Part shown: positions 45,581-53,991 of the stretch, one piece after another
How positions within the stretch are numbered: position 1 is the first letter of the stretch
How the letters are laid out: every line of letters starts with the position of its first letter
DNA from: Cellulomonas aerilata
Lineage (GTDB): Bacteria > Actinomycetota > Actinomycetes > Actinomycetales > Cellulomonadaceae
DNA length: 64,000 nt
Direction of reading: 5' to 3'
Assembly: GCF_007991755.1 (NCBI RefSeq)
Contig: NZ_BJYY01000012.1
Coordinates: 62,001-126,000, forward strand
Made by a program: the position numbers and the translations under genes
Notes under the pieces: generated by a model
Told to the model about the DNA's origin: nothing
Databases searched by the model: none
The model's input: only the letters and a program-made list of their open reading frames with translations

Positions 45581-45826
45581 CTACTCGGTGGTCTGCACCA
45601 GGTGCGCGGTGGCGCTGGAGAGGCCGGTGGCCATGAGGCCCACGATGCGCTCGGCCTCGGCCTCGTCGGCCGCCGCGAACGTCACCAGGACGGTCGCGGT
45701 CTGGCCCTGCACGTCGCCGGCCGGACCGCGGGTGAACTCGCCGGGCAGGGAGTCCACCTCCGCCTCGAAGTCCTCCAGGCTGCGGCGGCCGAGCGGGGAG
45801 TTGAGTCTCGCGTGATAGGTCGTCAT
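45581..45826 (-). CDS. Small hypothetical protein
   Basis: The 81-residue protein (MTTYHARLNSPLGRRSLEDF, TATVLVTFAAADEAEAERI) looks like a small alpha/beta domain with no cysteine, signal or membrane segment. I do not know the family. A CACGAT hexamer lies 6 nt before the ATG, a weaker form of the leaderless pattern. The first residues up to RRS may be the variable part. Confidence 0.65.
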   Translation of the reverse strand: MTTYHARLNSPLGRRSLEDFEAEVDSLPGEFTRGPAGDVQGQTATVLVTFAAADEAEAERIVGLMATGLSSATAHLVQTTE

Positions 45827-45910
45827 GGCCCCATCGTGTCCCGAGCCCGCGGGCCTCGCGACACGGACGCGCACCGCCCCGCACCGCGTGCGGGCGTCCC
45901 CTCAGCTGAG

Positions 45911-45916
45911 TAGCTT
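45911..45916 (+). promoter_or_regulatory. -10 element of the VOC gene (leaderless)
   Basis: TAGCTT lies 6 nt before the ATG at 45923. Confidence 0.6.
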
Positions 45917-45922
45917 GCCCCC

Positions 45923-46312
45923 ATGCCGCTCCTCATCAGCCAGCTGGTCGTCGACGCGCGTGACCCCGCCGCCCAGGCCCGCTGGTGGCGTGAGGTGCTC
46001 GGCGGCCGGATCGACGACGGGGACCCGGACGAGGTCGGCCTGGCCCTGGAGGGCGGGCTCCCCGAGCTGCTGTTCGTGCGGGTGCCGGACGCCAAGAGCG
46101 TGAAGAACCGGCTCCACCTCGACGTCCGTCCCCCCGACGGCTCCGACCAGGAGACCGAGCTGCGCCGGCTGCTGGAGCTCGGCGCCCGCCGGACCGACGT
46201 CGGCCAGGGCCCGGACGTGACCTGGGTCGTGCTCGCCGACCCCGAGGACAACGAGTTCTGCCTGCTGCGCAGCACGCCGAGCGAGCTGGCCGAGGCAGCC
46301 AACCCGACGTGA
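45923..46312 (+). CDS. VOC superfamily protein (glyoxalase-like)
   Basis: The 129-residue protein has the paired beta-alpha-beta modules of the vicinal oxygen chelate fold: VVDARDPAAQARWWREVLG near the start, KNRLHLDVRPP in the middle and WVVLADPEDNEFCLL near the end with the family's DPxGNxF-like motif. Such domains include glyoxalases, dioxygenases and antibiotic-binding proteins; it lacks clear metal-ligand placement that would identify one. Probably leaderless. Confidence 0.88.
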   Translation: MPLLISQLVVDARDPAAQARWWREVLGGRIDDGDPDEVGLALEGGLPELLFVRVPDAKSVKNRLHLDVRPPDGSDQETELRRLLELGARRTDVGQGPDVTWVVLADPEDNEFCLLRSTPSELAEAANPT

Positions 46313-46385
46313 CCGGTCGGGGCGCGGCGGGCTCCGCACGGAGCGACGCCGCGTCCCCGGCCGGCACGGGCGAGCGGTCCGCCTG

Positions 46386-46568
46386 CTACTGGCCGCCGAT
46401 CCTCTCGTCCGCGGCGTCACCGGCCTTGGCGAGCATGCCGTCGGCCTTCCCGCCGGTCGCACCCGAGGCCGCGTCCTCGCCCTTGTCCAGGGCCGCGTCG
46501 CTGACCTTCTCCCCTGCTCCGCCGCCTGCTGCACCCGTGGCCTTGTCGGTCAGGTCGTCGAGTCCCAT
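46386..46568 (-). CDS. Small acidic antitoxin-like protein (MT0933 family)
   Basis: The 60-residue protein is rich in Asp, Gly, Ala and Lys: MGLDDLTDKATGAAGGGAGE, then repeats of D-K-x-x-D and GGKADG. This matches the PF14013/MT0933 antitoxin-like family named from M. tuberculosis. No toxin gene flanks it, so the antitoxin label may be wrong for this member; it may be a stress or hydrophilin-like protein. GGAGG precedes the ATG. Confidence 0.75.
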   Translation of the reverse strand: MGLDDLTDKATGAAGGGAGEKVSDAALDKGEDAASGATGGKADGMLAKAGDAADERIGGQ

Positions 46569-46784
46569 CGCGTTTTCCTCCCGTGGCGGCGCACGCCGTC
46601 CGTGCGCTGCATCCATCGTCGGGCCGTGACCGGCGGCCTGCATGTCGTCGGCCCGGGACGGGCGCACCGTCCGCGGCACCGGACCTCGGGGGCGGCTGGG
46701 CTCCGCGGGCTCGCCGCGACATCCCCGGCCGTCTGTCCAAGGATGGGCACGCGTAACCGGCCTGAACGACGACAGAGGAGCACC

Positions 46785-48236
46785 ATGAGCGCCACGATCA
46801 TCGTCCTGGGTGCGACCGGTGACCTCACCGCGCGCTACCTGCTGCCCGCGATGGCGCAGCTGGTCGAGCGCGACCTGCTGGGCGAGGAGCTCGTGCTCGT
46901 GGGCGTCGCGAACGACGACCTCGACGACGACTCGTTCCGGGCCCGCGTGCAGGACAAGCTCGCGGCCCACGCGGCCGCCGTGGACGCCGGTGCCCGGGCC
47001 GACCTGGTCGCCCGCGCCCACTACGTGCGCGGCGACGTCACGCAGGCGTCGACCCTGTCCGCCGCGCTCGAGCACCACACGTCCACCGACCACCCCGTCG
47101 TGCTGTACCTCGCCCTGCCGCACGTGCTCTTCCTCGGCGTGATCGACGCCCTGCGGCAGGTCGACCTGCCCGCCGACCTGCGCGTCGTCGTGGAGAAGCC
47201 CTTCGGCCAGGACCTGCAGGGCGCCCGCACGCTCAACGCGGAGCTCGCCACCGTGCTGCGCGAGGACCAGATCTTCCGCGTCGACCACTTCCTGGCCAAG
47301 CAGACGGTCCTCAACCTCATCGGGCTGCGGTTCGCCAACCGGGTGCTGGAGCCGCTGTGGGACCGGCACGACGTCGCCGCGGTCGACATCGTGTTCGACG
47401 AGAGCGTCGACGCCCAGGCCAGGGCCGCCTACTACGACCGCTCGGGCGCGCTGCGCGACATGGTGCAGAACCACCTGCTGCAGATCCTCACGCTCATCGC
47501 CATGGAGCCGCCGGCCAGCCTGGACCCGACGGACCTGTCCGAGCGCAAGGTCGAGGTGCTCCGCGCGGTGCAGACCCTCAGCCGCGAGGACGTCGAGCGC
47601 AACACCGTGCGAGCGCGGTACACGGCCGGGACGGTCGGCGCCGGGGAGAAGGCACGGGAGGTGGGCGCCTACGTCGACGCTCCCGGGGTGGACCCCGCGC
47701 GCGAGATCGAGACCTACACCGAGGTGACGCTGCACCTCGACGCCCGGCGGTGGGAGGGCGTCCCGTTCCGCCTGCGGACCGGCAAGGCGCTGGCCCGGGA
47801 CCGCCGCGAGGTGGTGTTCTACTTCCGGCCGCTCGAGCACTCGATCTTCCCGGACGCCACGCCCAACCAGCTGCGCCTGGCCCTGGACCCCGACCGGATC
47901 TCCCTCAACCTCAACATCAACGGCCTCGGCGACCCGTTCGACCTGGAGACGGTCGACATGGGTCTGGAGCTGCCGCGCCAGGCCCCGACCCCCTACGGGC
48001 AGCTCCTGCTGGCGATCGTCGAGGGGGACACCCGGCTGTCGGCGCGCGCGGAGGAGGCCGAGGAGGCGTGGCGGATCGTCGAGCCGATCCTCGCGGCGTG
48101 GGCGGACGGCGTCTCCCCGCTCGTCGACTACCCGGCGGGCAGCGACGGGCCGGCGGCCTCGCCGTCGGAGGCCGTGGACAGCCCGCCGACCGCGTCCGAC
48201 GCGGCACCGGTGACCACCGCGTCCGGGCTCGGCTGA
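46785..48236 (+). CDS. zwf: Glucose-6-phosphate dehydrogenase family protein, divergent
   Basis: The 483-residue protein has the family pattern: N-terminal Rossmann site IVLGATGDLTARYLL (about 6-20), VVVEKPFGQD (about 134-143), and YYDRSGALRDMVQNH (about 216-230) with the catalytic histidine. The substrate motif that is normally RIDHYLGKE reads RVDHFLAKQ (165-173), so tyrosine, glycine and glutamate are changed, while Arg, Asp, His and Lys remain. It is not next to tal, opcA or pgl as the main actinobacterial zwf is. It may be a second isozyme with another cofactor or substrate preference. GAGGAG precedes the ATG. Confidence 0.88.
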   Translation: MSATIIVLGATGDLTARYLLPAMAQLVERDLLGEELVLVGVANDDLDDDSFRARVQDKLAAHAAAVDAGARADLVARAHYVRGDVTQASTLSAALEHHTSTDHPVVLYLALPHVLFLGVIDALRQVDLPADLRVVVEKPFGQDLQGARTLNAELATVLREDQIFRVDHFLAKQTVLNLIGLRFANRVLEPLWDRHDVAAVDIVFDESVDAQARAAYYDRSGALRDMVQNHLLQILTLIAMEPPASLDPTDLSERKVEVLRAVQTLSREDVERNTVRARYTAGTVGAGEKAREVGAYVDAPGVDPAREIETYTEVTLHLDARRWEGVPFRLRTGKALARDRREVVFYFRPLEHSIFPDATPNQLRLALDPDRISLNLNINGLGDPFDLETVDMGLELPRQAPTPYGQLLLAIVEGDTRLSARAEEAEEAWRIVEPILAAWADGVSPLVDYPAGSDGPAASPSEAVDSPPTASDAAPVTTASGLG

Positions 48237-48301
48237 CCGACGCGGGGCCGCCGTGGCGGCGCGTCGCCGCCGTGTGGGTGGGCCGTGGCAGCATCGACGA
48301 C

Positions 48302-48973
48302 GTGACGCAGTCGGGTGGGATCGAGCGGCTCGGGGCAGCGGCGACGGTCGCGGTCGCCGCGCCGTCCGGCGCGGCGGGTGGCCTCAGGGCGGCCGAGGGG
48401 GCAGCGGCCGAGCTGCCGGCCTGGGTCGACTACGTGACCGTGCTCGGGCCGGTCATCGTGCTGACGGGCGCGCTCACCGCGGCGGTGCTCGCGTGGTCGG
48501 CGACCCGGCGTGACCGGTGGTGGGCCCGCACGCAGTGGGCGGTCGACCACGTGCTCGGCGACCAGACCGACGCGCAGCTGGTCGGCCTCGCCGTGCTCGA
48601 GGTGCAGGTCCGGCACGCCCGCTCGGACGAGGAGGCCGGTGTCATCGGAGCGGTCAGCGACACGCTCCTGGAGCCGCTGCTCGGTTCGCCGTCGCCGGCC
48701 GACGGCGACGACAGCGGTCACGGCGTCGGCTTCGGCGAGGGGAACGTCAACGCGTACGTGGTGCGTCCGGCACGCCCACGGGTCCCGGTGGCCGCGAAGT
48801 CCGTCGCCCCGCCGGTCGGCCCGCCCGGCGGAACGAGCCCGGCCGGGTCGGCGCCGATCCCGGTCAGCGCGATGGAGCGGGATGCCGCGCGGCTGCGCAC
48901 CCGGGTCGACGCGAAGCTGGGCCGGGCGTCGTCGGCGACGGTGCAGGCGGTGGCGCGCGCCGGCCCCGGCTGA
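48302..48973 (+). CDS. Membrane-anchored hypothetical protein
   Basis: The 223-residue protein has one predicted helix (DYVTVLGPVIVLTGALTAAV, about 43-62), then a basic region with RRDRWWARTQWAVDHVLG and a soluble part with VGLAVLEVQVRHARSDEEA. The C-terminal third is rich in Pro, Gly and Ala and ends near VAMERDAARLRTRVDAKLG, a possible coiled coil. Family unknown. A CAGCAT hexamer lies 7 nt before the GTG. It is downstream of zwf by 65 bp but probably separate. Confidence 0.68.
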   Translation: MTQSGGIERLGAAATVAVAAPSGAAGGLRAAEGAAAELPAWVDYVTVLGPVIVLTGALTAAVLAWSATRRDRWWARTQWAVDHVLGDQTDAQLVGLAVLEVQVRHARSDEEAGVIGAVSDTLLEPLLGSPSPADGDDSGHGVGFGEGNVNAYVVRPARPRVPVAAKSVAPPVGPPGGTSPAGSAPIPVSAMERDAARLRTRVDAKLGRASSATVQAVARAGPG

Positions 48974-48979
48974 CCCAGC

Positions 48980-49022
48980 GTCGCGCGGTCCGACCGTCGC
49001 GCGGTCAGACGGTCGCGCGGCT
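48980..49022. repeat. Three 16-bp tandem copies over the stop of a small gene
   Basis: GTCGCGCGGTC recurs at 48980 and 48996, with a third copy (GTCGCGCGGCT) at 49012. The stop codon of the minus-strand gene (49005-49007) lies inside the second copy. The junction is convergent. Confidence 0.85.
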
Positions 49023-49184
49023 GTCGTCGACGCCGCCGGACGCCGTCGAGCGGTTGCTCGGGCAGGCGGGGTTGGGACACCGCGCCACGAGGGTCGCGTT
49101 CTCCTCCCCGGCCGGCCGGTCGCGGCCGAGCTCCGCGTGGTGCTCGACGAGCAGCATCTCCCCGCAGTGCGTGCACCTCTCCAT
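49005..49184 (-). CDS. Small protein with four cysteines
   Basis: The 59-residue protein has a CTHCGE pair near the N-terminus and a CPNPAC pair near residue 40, spaced like a treble-clef or zinc-ribbon metal site. The middle (VEHHAELGRDRPAGEENATLV) is polar. A metal-binding role is likely, but no partner is evident; rnpB lies 107 bp upstream. It ends inside a 16-bp tandem repeat. Confidence 0.65.
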   Translation of the reverse strand: MERCTHCGEMLLVEHHAELGRDRPAGEENATLVARCPNPACPSNRSTASGGVDDSRATV

Positions 49185-49260
49185 CGCTCCAGCATCGCAG
49201 CGGGTGGACCGGGCCGGTAGGGGCGACGGCGCGCCCGCCGGTGCGGTGAGCACCCGGGGA

Positions 49261-49278
49261 CGCCGTGCCGGCACGGCG
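49261..49278 (-). terminator. Short palindrome after rnpB
   Basis: An 18-bp perfect palindrome (9-base arms, no extra loop) lies 13 bp beyond the 3' end of rnpB. It could fold as a small terminator for rnpB. Confidence 0.55.
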
Positions 49279-49291
49279 GTGCCGGTAGGGT

Positions 49292-49688
49292 GCGGATGAG
49301 CTGGCCTGTACGCCGGGTTCTGTCCCCGCGCGCGGTTGCCCCCGCGCGGGTGGCGACCATCCATCTACGACGTACGTTGCCGCACGCCTCCAGCGGTCTA
49401 CCCGGGAGCTCGGGCGGGCCGCCCTCGAACGCTCCCTGTCTGACCTTGCTCCGGGTGGGGTTTACCGAGCCGCACCGGTCACCCGGCACGCTGGTGGTCT
49501 CTTACACCACCGTTTCACCCTTACCCTGCCGGCCGAGGCCTGCAGGGCGGTCTGTTCTCTGTGGCACTGTCCCGCGGGTCACCCCGGGTGGGAGTTACCC
49601 ACCACCCTGCCCTGTGGAGCCCGGACGTTCCTCGGCCCCCGCCCGCTCTCGCGGACGGGGAACGCGGCCGCCCGGCCAGCTCATCCGC
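49292..49688 (-). ncRNA. rnpB: RNase P RNA, type A
   Basis: RNase P RNA is the catalytic part of the enzyme that trims the 5' end of precursor tRNAs. The conserved segments occur in order on the minus strand: the GAGGAACGTCCGGGCT and CCACAGGGCAG core (CR I), ACAGAGAACAGACCGCC, AAGGGTGAAACGGTGG and GTAAGAGACCACCAGCG (CR II/III), and near the 3' end GATGGATGGTCGCC and ACAGAACCCGGCGTACAGGCC (CR IV/V). A 15-bp perfect helix P1 pairs 49292-49306 with 49674-49688, which fixes both ends at about 397 nt. The length fits actinobacterial RNase P. A TAGGCT -10 lies 6 nt upstream of the 5' end. Confidence 0.97.
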
Positions 49689-49694
49689 GTCGCC

Positions 49695-49700
49695 AGCCTA
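49695..49700 (-). promoter_or_regulatory. -10 element of rnpB
   Basis: TAGGCT ends 6 nt before the first base of helix P1. This gives an independent measure of the -10 to start distance in this genome. Confidence 0.65.
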
Positions 49701-49776
49701 CCGGTGCCGCCGGCTCCCCGGCCCACGGCGCCGACGCCGACGCCGGACGCCCGCCGCCCCGACCGCGCGGCCCGCC

Positions 49777-49782
49777 TACAGT
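49777..49782 (+). promoter_or_regulatory. -10 element of yaaA (leaderless)
   Basis: TACAGT lies 6 nt before the GTG at 49789. Confidence 0.6.
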
Positions 49783-49788
49783 GTCCCG

Positions 49789-50559
49789 GTGCTCGTGCTG
49801 CTGCCTCCGTCCGAGGGCAAGACCGCCCCCACGGCCGGCGCTCCACTGGACCTGTCGGCGCTGTCGCACCCCACGCTGACCGACCAGCGCCGCACGGTGC
49901 TCGAGGCGCTGGCGAAGCTCAGCGCCCATCCGGACGCGGCCCGGGTGCTCGGCACCGGCCCCAGCCTGGCCGAGGAGGTCGAGCGCAACACCCGGCTCGC
50001 CGTGGAGCCGGCGGCCTCGGCGTCGTCGGTCTACTCGGGGGTGCTCTACGCCGCCGCCGGGCTCGGCACGCTCCCCGACGACGCCCGGGCCCGGGCCGCC
50101 CGGGGCGTCCGCGTCGTCTCGGCGCTGTGGGGGCTGGTCGCGCCGGACGACCGCATCCCGGCCTACCGGCTGTCGATGGCCGTCGACCTGCCCGGCGTCG
50201 GGCCGCTCGCGCGGGGCTGGCGACCCGGTCTGGCGGCCGAGCTCGACCCCCTCGTCGGCGGCCGCCTCGTGGTCGACTGCCGTTCCGCGACCTACGCGGC
50301 GGCGTGGAGGCCCCCGTCGGGGTCGGCGTGGGTGACCGTCCGGGTGCTGCGGGAGTCCGGTGGCCGGCGCACGGTCGTCTCCCACAACGCCAAGCACACC
50401 CGCGGCGTGCTCACCCGCCACCTGCTCGTCCGCGGCGCCGAGCCCGCGACCCCCGAGGAGCTCCTCGACGCAGCCGGCGAGCTGGTCGGCGGGCCGCTGC
50501 GGGACGCCGAGCTCGGCGGCCCGGGCCGCACGCGGGTGCTCACGCTCACCGTCACCTGA
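49789..50559 (+). CDS. yaaA: YaaA family peroxide stress protein
   Basis: The 256-residue protein matches the YaaA/DUF328 family, in E. coli needed to limit Fe-driven damage during peroxide stress. It begins VLVLLPPSEGKTAP, the conserved opening, and has YSGVLYAAAGLGTL, VSALWGLVAPDDRIPAYRLSM, and the VVSHNAKHTRGVLTRHLL segment near the end. The GTG at 49789 is chosen because the conserved start follows it and TACAGT lies 6 nt upstream. It is a single gene divergent from rnpB. Confidence 0.9.
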   Translation: MLVLLPPSEGKTAPTAGAPLDLSALSHPTLTDQRRTVLEALAKLSAHPDAARVLGTGPSLAEEVERNTRLAVEPAASASSVYSGVLYAAAGLGTLPDDARARAARGVRVVSALWGLVAPDDRIPAYRLSMAVDLPGVGPLARGWRPGLAAELDPLVGGRLVVDCRSATYAAAWRPPSGSAWVTVRVLRESGGRRTVVSHNAKHTRGVLTRHLLVRGAEPATPEELLDAAGELVGGPLRDAELGGPGRTRVLTLTVT

Positions 50560-50623
50560 CCGGCTGCCGAGCCGGCGCACCACGCGGCGGGAGCAGGCTC
50601 CGCCGGCCGGCCGGCGTGCTGGC

Positions 50624-51847
50624 TCAGGCGCCGGACGGGGCGCCCACCACCGTCACCTCGGTGGCCCCGTCCGCCCACAGCCGGACGATGCTGACCGACG
50701 CCGGTGCGACCCGGATCCGGGCCCAGGACGAGGAGTTGGCCCCGATCGCGACGCCGACGGCCGAGCGCACGGACACCGAGTGCGTGACCACCACGACCGT
50801 GCGACCCACCCCGCCGGCTCGCAGCCGCTCCAGCGTGCGGTGCATGCGCCGCCCGACGTCCTCGATCGACTCCCCCCCGGGTGCCGGGAAGCCGGCGTCG
50901 ACGTGCCAGCGCTCGAGGTCGCCCGGCCACCGCGCCTCGATCTCCGCCGCGACCAGCCCCTCCCACTCGCCGAAGTCGCACTCGGCCACGAGCGGGTCCG
51001 TGCTGACGGGCAGGCCCACGCGCTCGGCGATGATCGCCGCCGTCTCCTGCGTGCGGACCATCGGCGAGGCGATCACCTCGGTCGCCGGCGGGACGTCGCC
51101 CCACTCGTCCTCGGTGATCGCCTGCACCAGGGCCGCCGCCCGGGCCGCCTGCTCGCGGCCCCGATCCGTCAGCGAGGGACCGGCGACGGACGAGCCGGAG
51201 TACGCCTTGGTGACGGTCATGGGCGTCTCGCCGTGGCGCACGAGGACCACCGTGAGCGGCTGCGCGTCGTCGAACCGGACCGACCCGCGCGACGCGAGGG
51301 CGGACGGTCCGGGAGGCGGCGTGGTCGCGGGCTCCGCCGAGGGCGCGCCGCTCGCGGCGTCCCCCCCGCGGTCACCGGCGCCCCCGTCGGCGTCCCCCTG
51401 CGCGCCCGTACCCGGGTCCGTGTCGCGTGCGACCGCGACCCGGTGGTCCATCGCCTCGTTCGCCAGGGCGTCGGCCGCGCCGTTCTGCGCCCGCGGCACC
51501 CAGGTGTAGCTCACCTGGTCCGGCGGCGCGGCAGCACGGGCACGGGCGGCGAGCCGGCGCATGTCCTCGTGCTTGATCTGCCAGCGGCCCGACATCTGCT
51601 CGACCACGAGCTTGGAGTCCATGCGCACCTCGATCGACGCCGCGGGGTCGATCTCCCGCGCAGCCGTCAGGCCGGCGACGAGGCCGGAGTACTCCGCCAC
51701 GTTGTTGGAGGTCACCCCGAGGAACTCGGCGCGTTCGGCCAGGACCGTGCCGGTCGTCGCGTCCCGCACGAGGGCGCCGTACCCGGCCGGTCCCGGGTTG
51801 CCCCGCGAGCCGCCGTCGGCCTCCACCACCAGCCGCCGCGCCGCCAC
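50624..51847 (-). CDS. Bifunctional RNase H / acid phosphatase
   Basis: The 407-residue protein joins an RNase HI domain (about 1-130) to a histidine phosphatase (about 205-407), the architecture of M. tuberculosis Rv2228c. RNase HI features are [18 protein letters not shown] with the first acidic residue, EYSGLVAGL and [13 protein letters not shown]. The phosphatase has [14 protein letters not shown] with the catalytic His and, downstream, THSVSV. The linker (about 131-205) is Ala/Gly/Pro-rich. The GTG at 51847 opens at [13 protein letters not shown], 5 bp after the zinc ribbon stop. Related proteins show both RNase H and alpha-ribazole phosphatase activity. Confidence 0.93.
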   Translation of the reverse strand: MAARRLVVEADGGSRGNPGPAGYGALVRDATTGTVLAERAEFLGVTSNNVAEYSGLVAGLTAAREIDPAASIEVRMDSKLVVEQMSGRWQIKHEDMRRLAARARAAAPPDQVSYTWVPRAQNGAADALANEAMDHRVAVARDTDPGTGAQGDADGGAGDRGGDAASGAPSAEPATTPPPGPSALASRGSVRFDDAQPLTVVLVRHGETPMTVTKAYSGSSVAGPSLTDRGREQAARAAALVQAITEDEWGDVPPATEVIASPMVRTQETAAIIAERVGLPVSTDPLVAECDFGEWEGLVAAEIEARWPGDLERWHVDAGFPAPGGESIEDVGRRMHRTLERLRAGGVGRTVVVVTHSVSVRSAVGVAIGANSSSWARIRVAPASVSIVRLWADGATEVTVVGAPSGA

Positions 51848-51852
51848 CCCCG

Positions 51853-52599
51853 TCAGCCCTTCGCCGGCTCGGGCAGCCGCACCAGGATGCGTCCGCACTC
51901 CTCGCACCGGCTCACCTGCTCGGGTGCAGCCTTGCGGATGGCCTCGACGTCCGTGGGGTTGAGCTCCAGCCGGCAGCCCTCGCACCGCCGGCCACGCAGG
52001 GCAGCCGCGCCGAGGCCGCCCAGCTGTCCGCGCAGCCGGTCGTAGAGCGTGACCAGACCGGCGTCCAGCCCGGTCGCCAGTGCCGCGCGCTGCTCGGCGA
52101 CGGTCCGCGCCTCGGCGTCGACGGCCGCCAGTGCGGCGTCCCGCTCCGCCTGGGCCTCGGCCTTCTGCGCGCGGATGACGTCGGCGGCCGCGTCGAGCTC
52201 GGCGAGTGCGCCCTCGTGCGCCTCGAGCCGCTCCATGATCTCGAGCTCGACCTCCTCGAGCTCGCCCTGCCGCCGGCTCAGCGCACCCATCTCGTGGCTC
52301 AGCGCCTGCATGTCCTTCGCGCTGCCCTGCCCGGCGTCCATGCGTGCCTGGTCCCGCGCGGCGCGCGAGCGGACCTGCTCGACGTCGCCCTCGGCCTTGG
52401 CGAGCTCGCGACGCAGGTCCTTGACGGCGGTCCGCGACGCGACCAGCGACGTCTCGACGTCGGCGAGGCGGCTGTCGAGCTCGGTGAGACGCGCGAGCAC
52501 CGGGTGCGAGCGCCGCTGGTGGGCGAGCTGGGCCAGGCGGGTGTCCAGCGCCTGCACGTCGAGCAGCCGTCGCTGATCCTCGGGGGGTGCGGTGGTCAC
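51853..52599 (-). CDS. Coiled-coil zinc ribbon protein (Rv2229c-like)
   Basis: The 248-residue protein is a long antiparallel coiled coil (about 8-185, with heptads such as [20 protein letters not shown]) ending in a C4 zinc ribbon: CEGC near 205 and CEEC near 229 with GRIL. The family is widespread and often sits between NIF3 and RNase H genes; a role in recruiting or bridging is possible but unproven. Its GTG overlaps the NIF3 stop as GTGA, and the RNase H gene follows after 5 bp, so all three form one operon. Confidence 0.9.
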   Translation of the reverse strand: MTTAPPEDQRRLLDVQALDTRLAQLAHQRRSHPVLARLTELDSRLADVETSLVASRTAVKDLRRELAKAEGDVEQVRSRAARDQARMDAGQGSAKDMQALSHEMGALSRRQGELEEVELEIMERLEAHEGALAELDAAADVIRAQKAEAQAERDAALAAVDAEARTVAEQRAALATGLDAGLVTLYDRLRGQLGGLGAAALRGRRCEGCRLELNPTDVEAIRKAAPEQVSRCEECGRILVRLPEPAKG

Positions 52600-53867
52600 A
52601 GATCAGATCCTTCCGGCGACGCGGCGAGTCGGGCGGTCCACGGGTCGGTCCGCACGGTGCTCACGCGCGTCACCACCGTAGTGCCGCGGGTGGCGAGGTC
52701 CGCGACGAGGTCGGCCGCCGCCCGGGGCAGCCAGGGCCACTCGCTGGCGAAGTGGGCGACGTCCACCAGGAACGGCCGGGCCGCGTCGTCGTCTCTTCGC
52801 TCGAACTCCGCGCGCTCGCGCAGCTCGGACGCCGGATGGTGGCGCAGGTCCGCGGTGAGGTACACGTCGGCCCCGCTCGCCCGGACCGCGTCGAACAGCG
52901 AGTCGCCCGACCCGCCGACCACCGCCACCCGCTCGACCGGGGCGTCGAGGTCCCCGGCGACCCGGACGCCCTGCTCGGTGGCCGGCAGGGCGCGTGCGAC
53001 CCGCTCGGCGAACTCCCGCAGCGTCGAGGAGGTCGGCAGCCGCCCCACCCGCCCGGTCCCGGTGCGCCGGTCCGGCACCGCGACCTCCAGCACGTCGAAC
53101 GCCGGCTCCTCGTACGGGTGGGCGGCGCGCATCGCGGCCACGACGGTGGACCGCAGCCGCCGGGGCGCGACCATCTCGACGCGACGCTCGGCCACCTCCT
53201 CCACGACGCCGGCGGTGCCGATCGCCGGGTGCGCCGCCTCCGACGGGACGAACGTGCCCGTGCCCGACGCCGTCCACGCGGCCCGCGAGTACTCCCCGAT
53301 CCGTCCCGCACCGGCCGCGGCCAGGGCGTCCACGAGCGCGTCCGCGTCCGGCTCGGGGATGAACACCACGTGCTTGTCCATCGGTTCGCCCGGCAGCGCG
53401 ACCAGGGGCTCGAGGTCGACGAGGCCCACCGCCTCGGCAAGGGCGTGCGCCACCCCGCCGTCCGCCGCGTCGGCGTTGGTGTGCGCCACGTACAGCGCCA
53501 CCCCGGCCCGGATCAGGCGGTGGACGACCGCGCCCTTGGCGGTGGTGGCCGCCACCGAGTGGACCGGGCGCAGCAGCAGGGGATGGTGGGTGACGAGCAG
53601 GTCGGCGCCGGTGGCGATCGCCTCGTCCACCACCGCCGCCGTGGGGTCCACCGCGAGCAGCACGGTGCGGACGGGCTGCGCCGGGTCACCCACCACGAGA
53701 CCGACGGCGTCCCAGCCCTCGGCGGTGCCCGGCGGGTACCGCCGCTCGAGCACGCCGACGACGTCGGCCAGCGGGGGCGGCGACGGCGACGGCGACGTCG
53801 GTGCCAGCGGGGAGGGGGCCGGCGTCGACGGTGTCGTCGGAGGGCCGGAGGTCGAGGGGTCCGTCAC
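52596..53867 (-). CDS. NIF3-like dinuclear metal-centre protein
   Basis: The 423-residue protein begins with a 35-residue Pro/Ser/Thr-rich segment and then has the NIF3 core: [38 protein letters not shown] with metal histidines, the Ala-rich [16 protein letters not shown], a YCII-like insert (about 150-240, with [15 protein letters not shown]) and [21 protein letters not shown] near the end. The family is a toroidal hexamer with two metals per subunit; biochemical function is unsettled. A TAGCGT hexamer is 7 nt upstream of the GTG. It leads the zinc ribbon and RNase H genes (Rv2230c, Rv2229c, Rv2228c order). Confidence 0.93.
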   Translation of the reverse strand: MTDPSTSGPPTTPSTPAPSPLAPTSPSPSPPPLADVVGVLERRYPPGTAEGWDAVGLVVGDPAQPVRTVLLAVDPTAAVVDEAIATGADLLVTHHPLLLRPVHSVAATTAKGAVVHRLIRAGVALYVAHTNADAADGGVAHALAEAVGLVDLEPLVALPGEPMDKHVVFIPEPDADALVDALAAAGAGRIGEYSRAAWTASGTGTFVPSEAAHPAIGTAGVVEEVAERRVEMVAPRRLRSTVVAAMRAAHPYEEPAFDVLEVAVPDRRTGTGRVGRLPTSSTLREFAERVARALPATEQGVRVAGDLDAPVERVAVVGGSGDSLFDAVRASGADVYLTADLRHHPASELRERAEFERRDDDAARPFLVDVAHFASEWPWLPRAAADLVADLATRGTTVVTRVSTVRTDPWTARLAASPEGSDL

Positions 53868-53874
53868 GGCCGGA

Positions 53875-53880
53875 ACGCTA
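53875..53880 (-). promoter_or_regulatory. -10 element of the NIF3 operon (leaderless)
   Basis: TAGCGT lies 7 nt before the GTG at 53867. Confidence 0.55.
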
Positions 53881-53921
53881 CCGCCGACGCCGGACGGGGC
53901 ACGCCGACGCCGCGCAACCGT

Positions 53922-53946
53922 TCACAGCGGGGCCGCTGCTGCCGAT
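53922..53946 (+). promoter_or_regulatory. FliA (sigma-28)-like promoter of the second chemotaxis receptor
   Basis: TCACAGCG-N11-GCCGAT repeats the element upstream of the first receptor with the same 11-bp spacing. The start of transcription would be about 38 nt before the ATG. Confidence 0.7.
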
Positions 53947-53991
53947 GGGGAGGACGCACACCGTCGGCGCCACCAGAACGGAAGACCCCTC

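Noticed and set aside
53760-53810. GACGGC-type run in the NIF3 gene start as a promoter or operator
   Set aside because: It is a coding microsatellite for a Ser/Pro stretch in the variable N-terminal segment.
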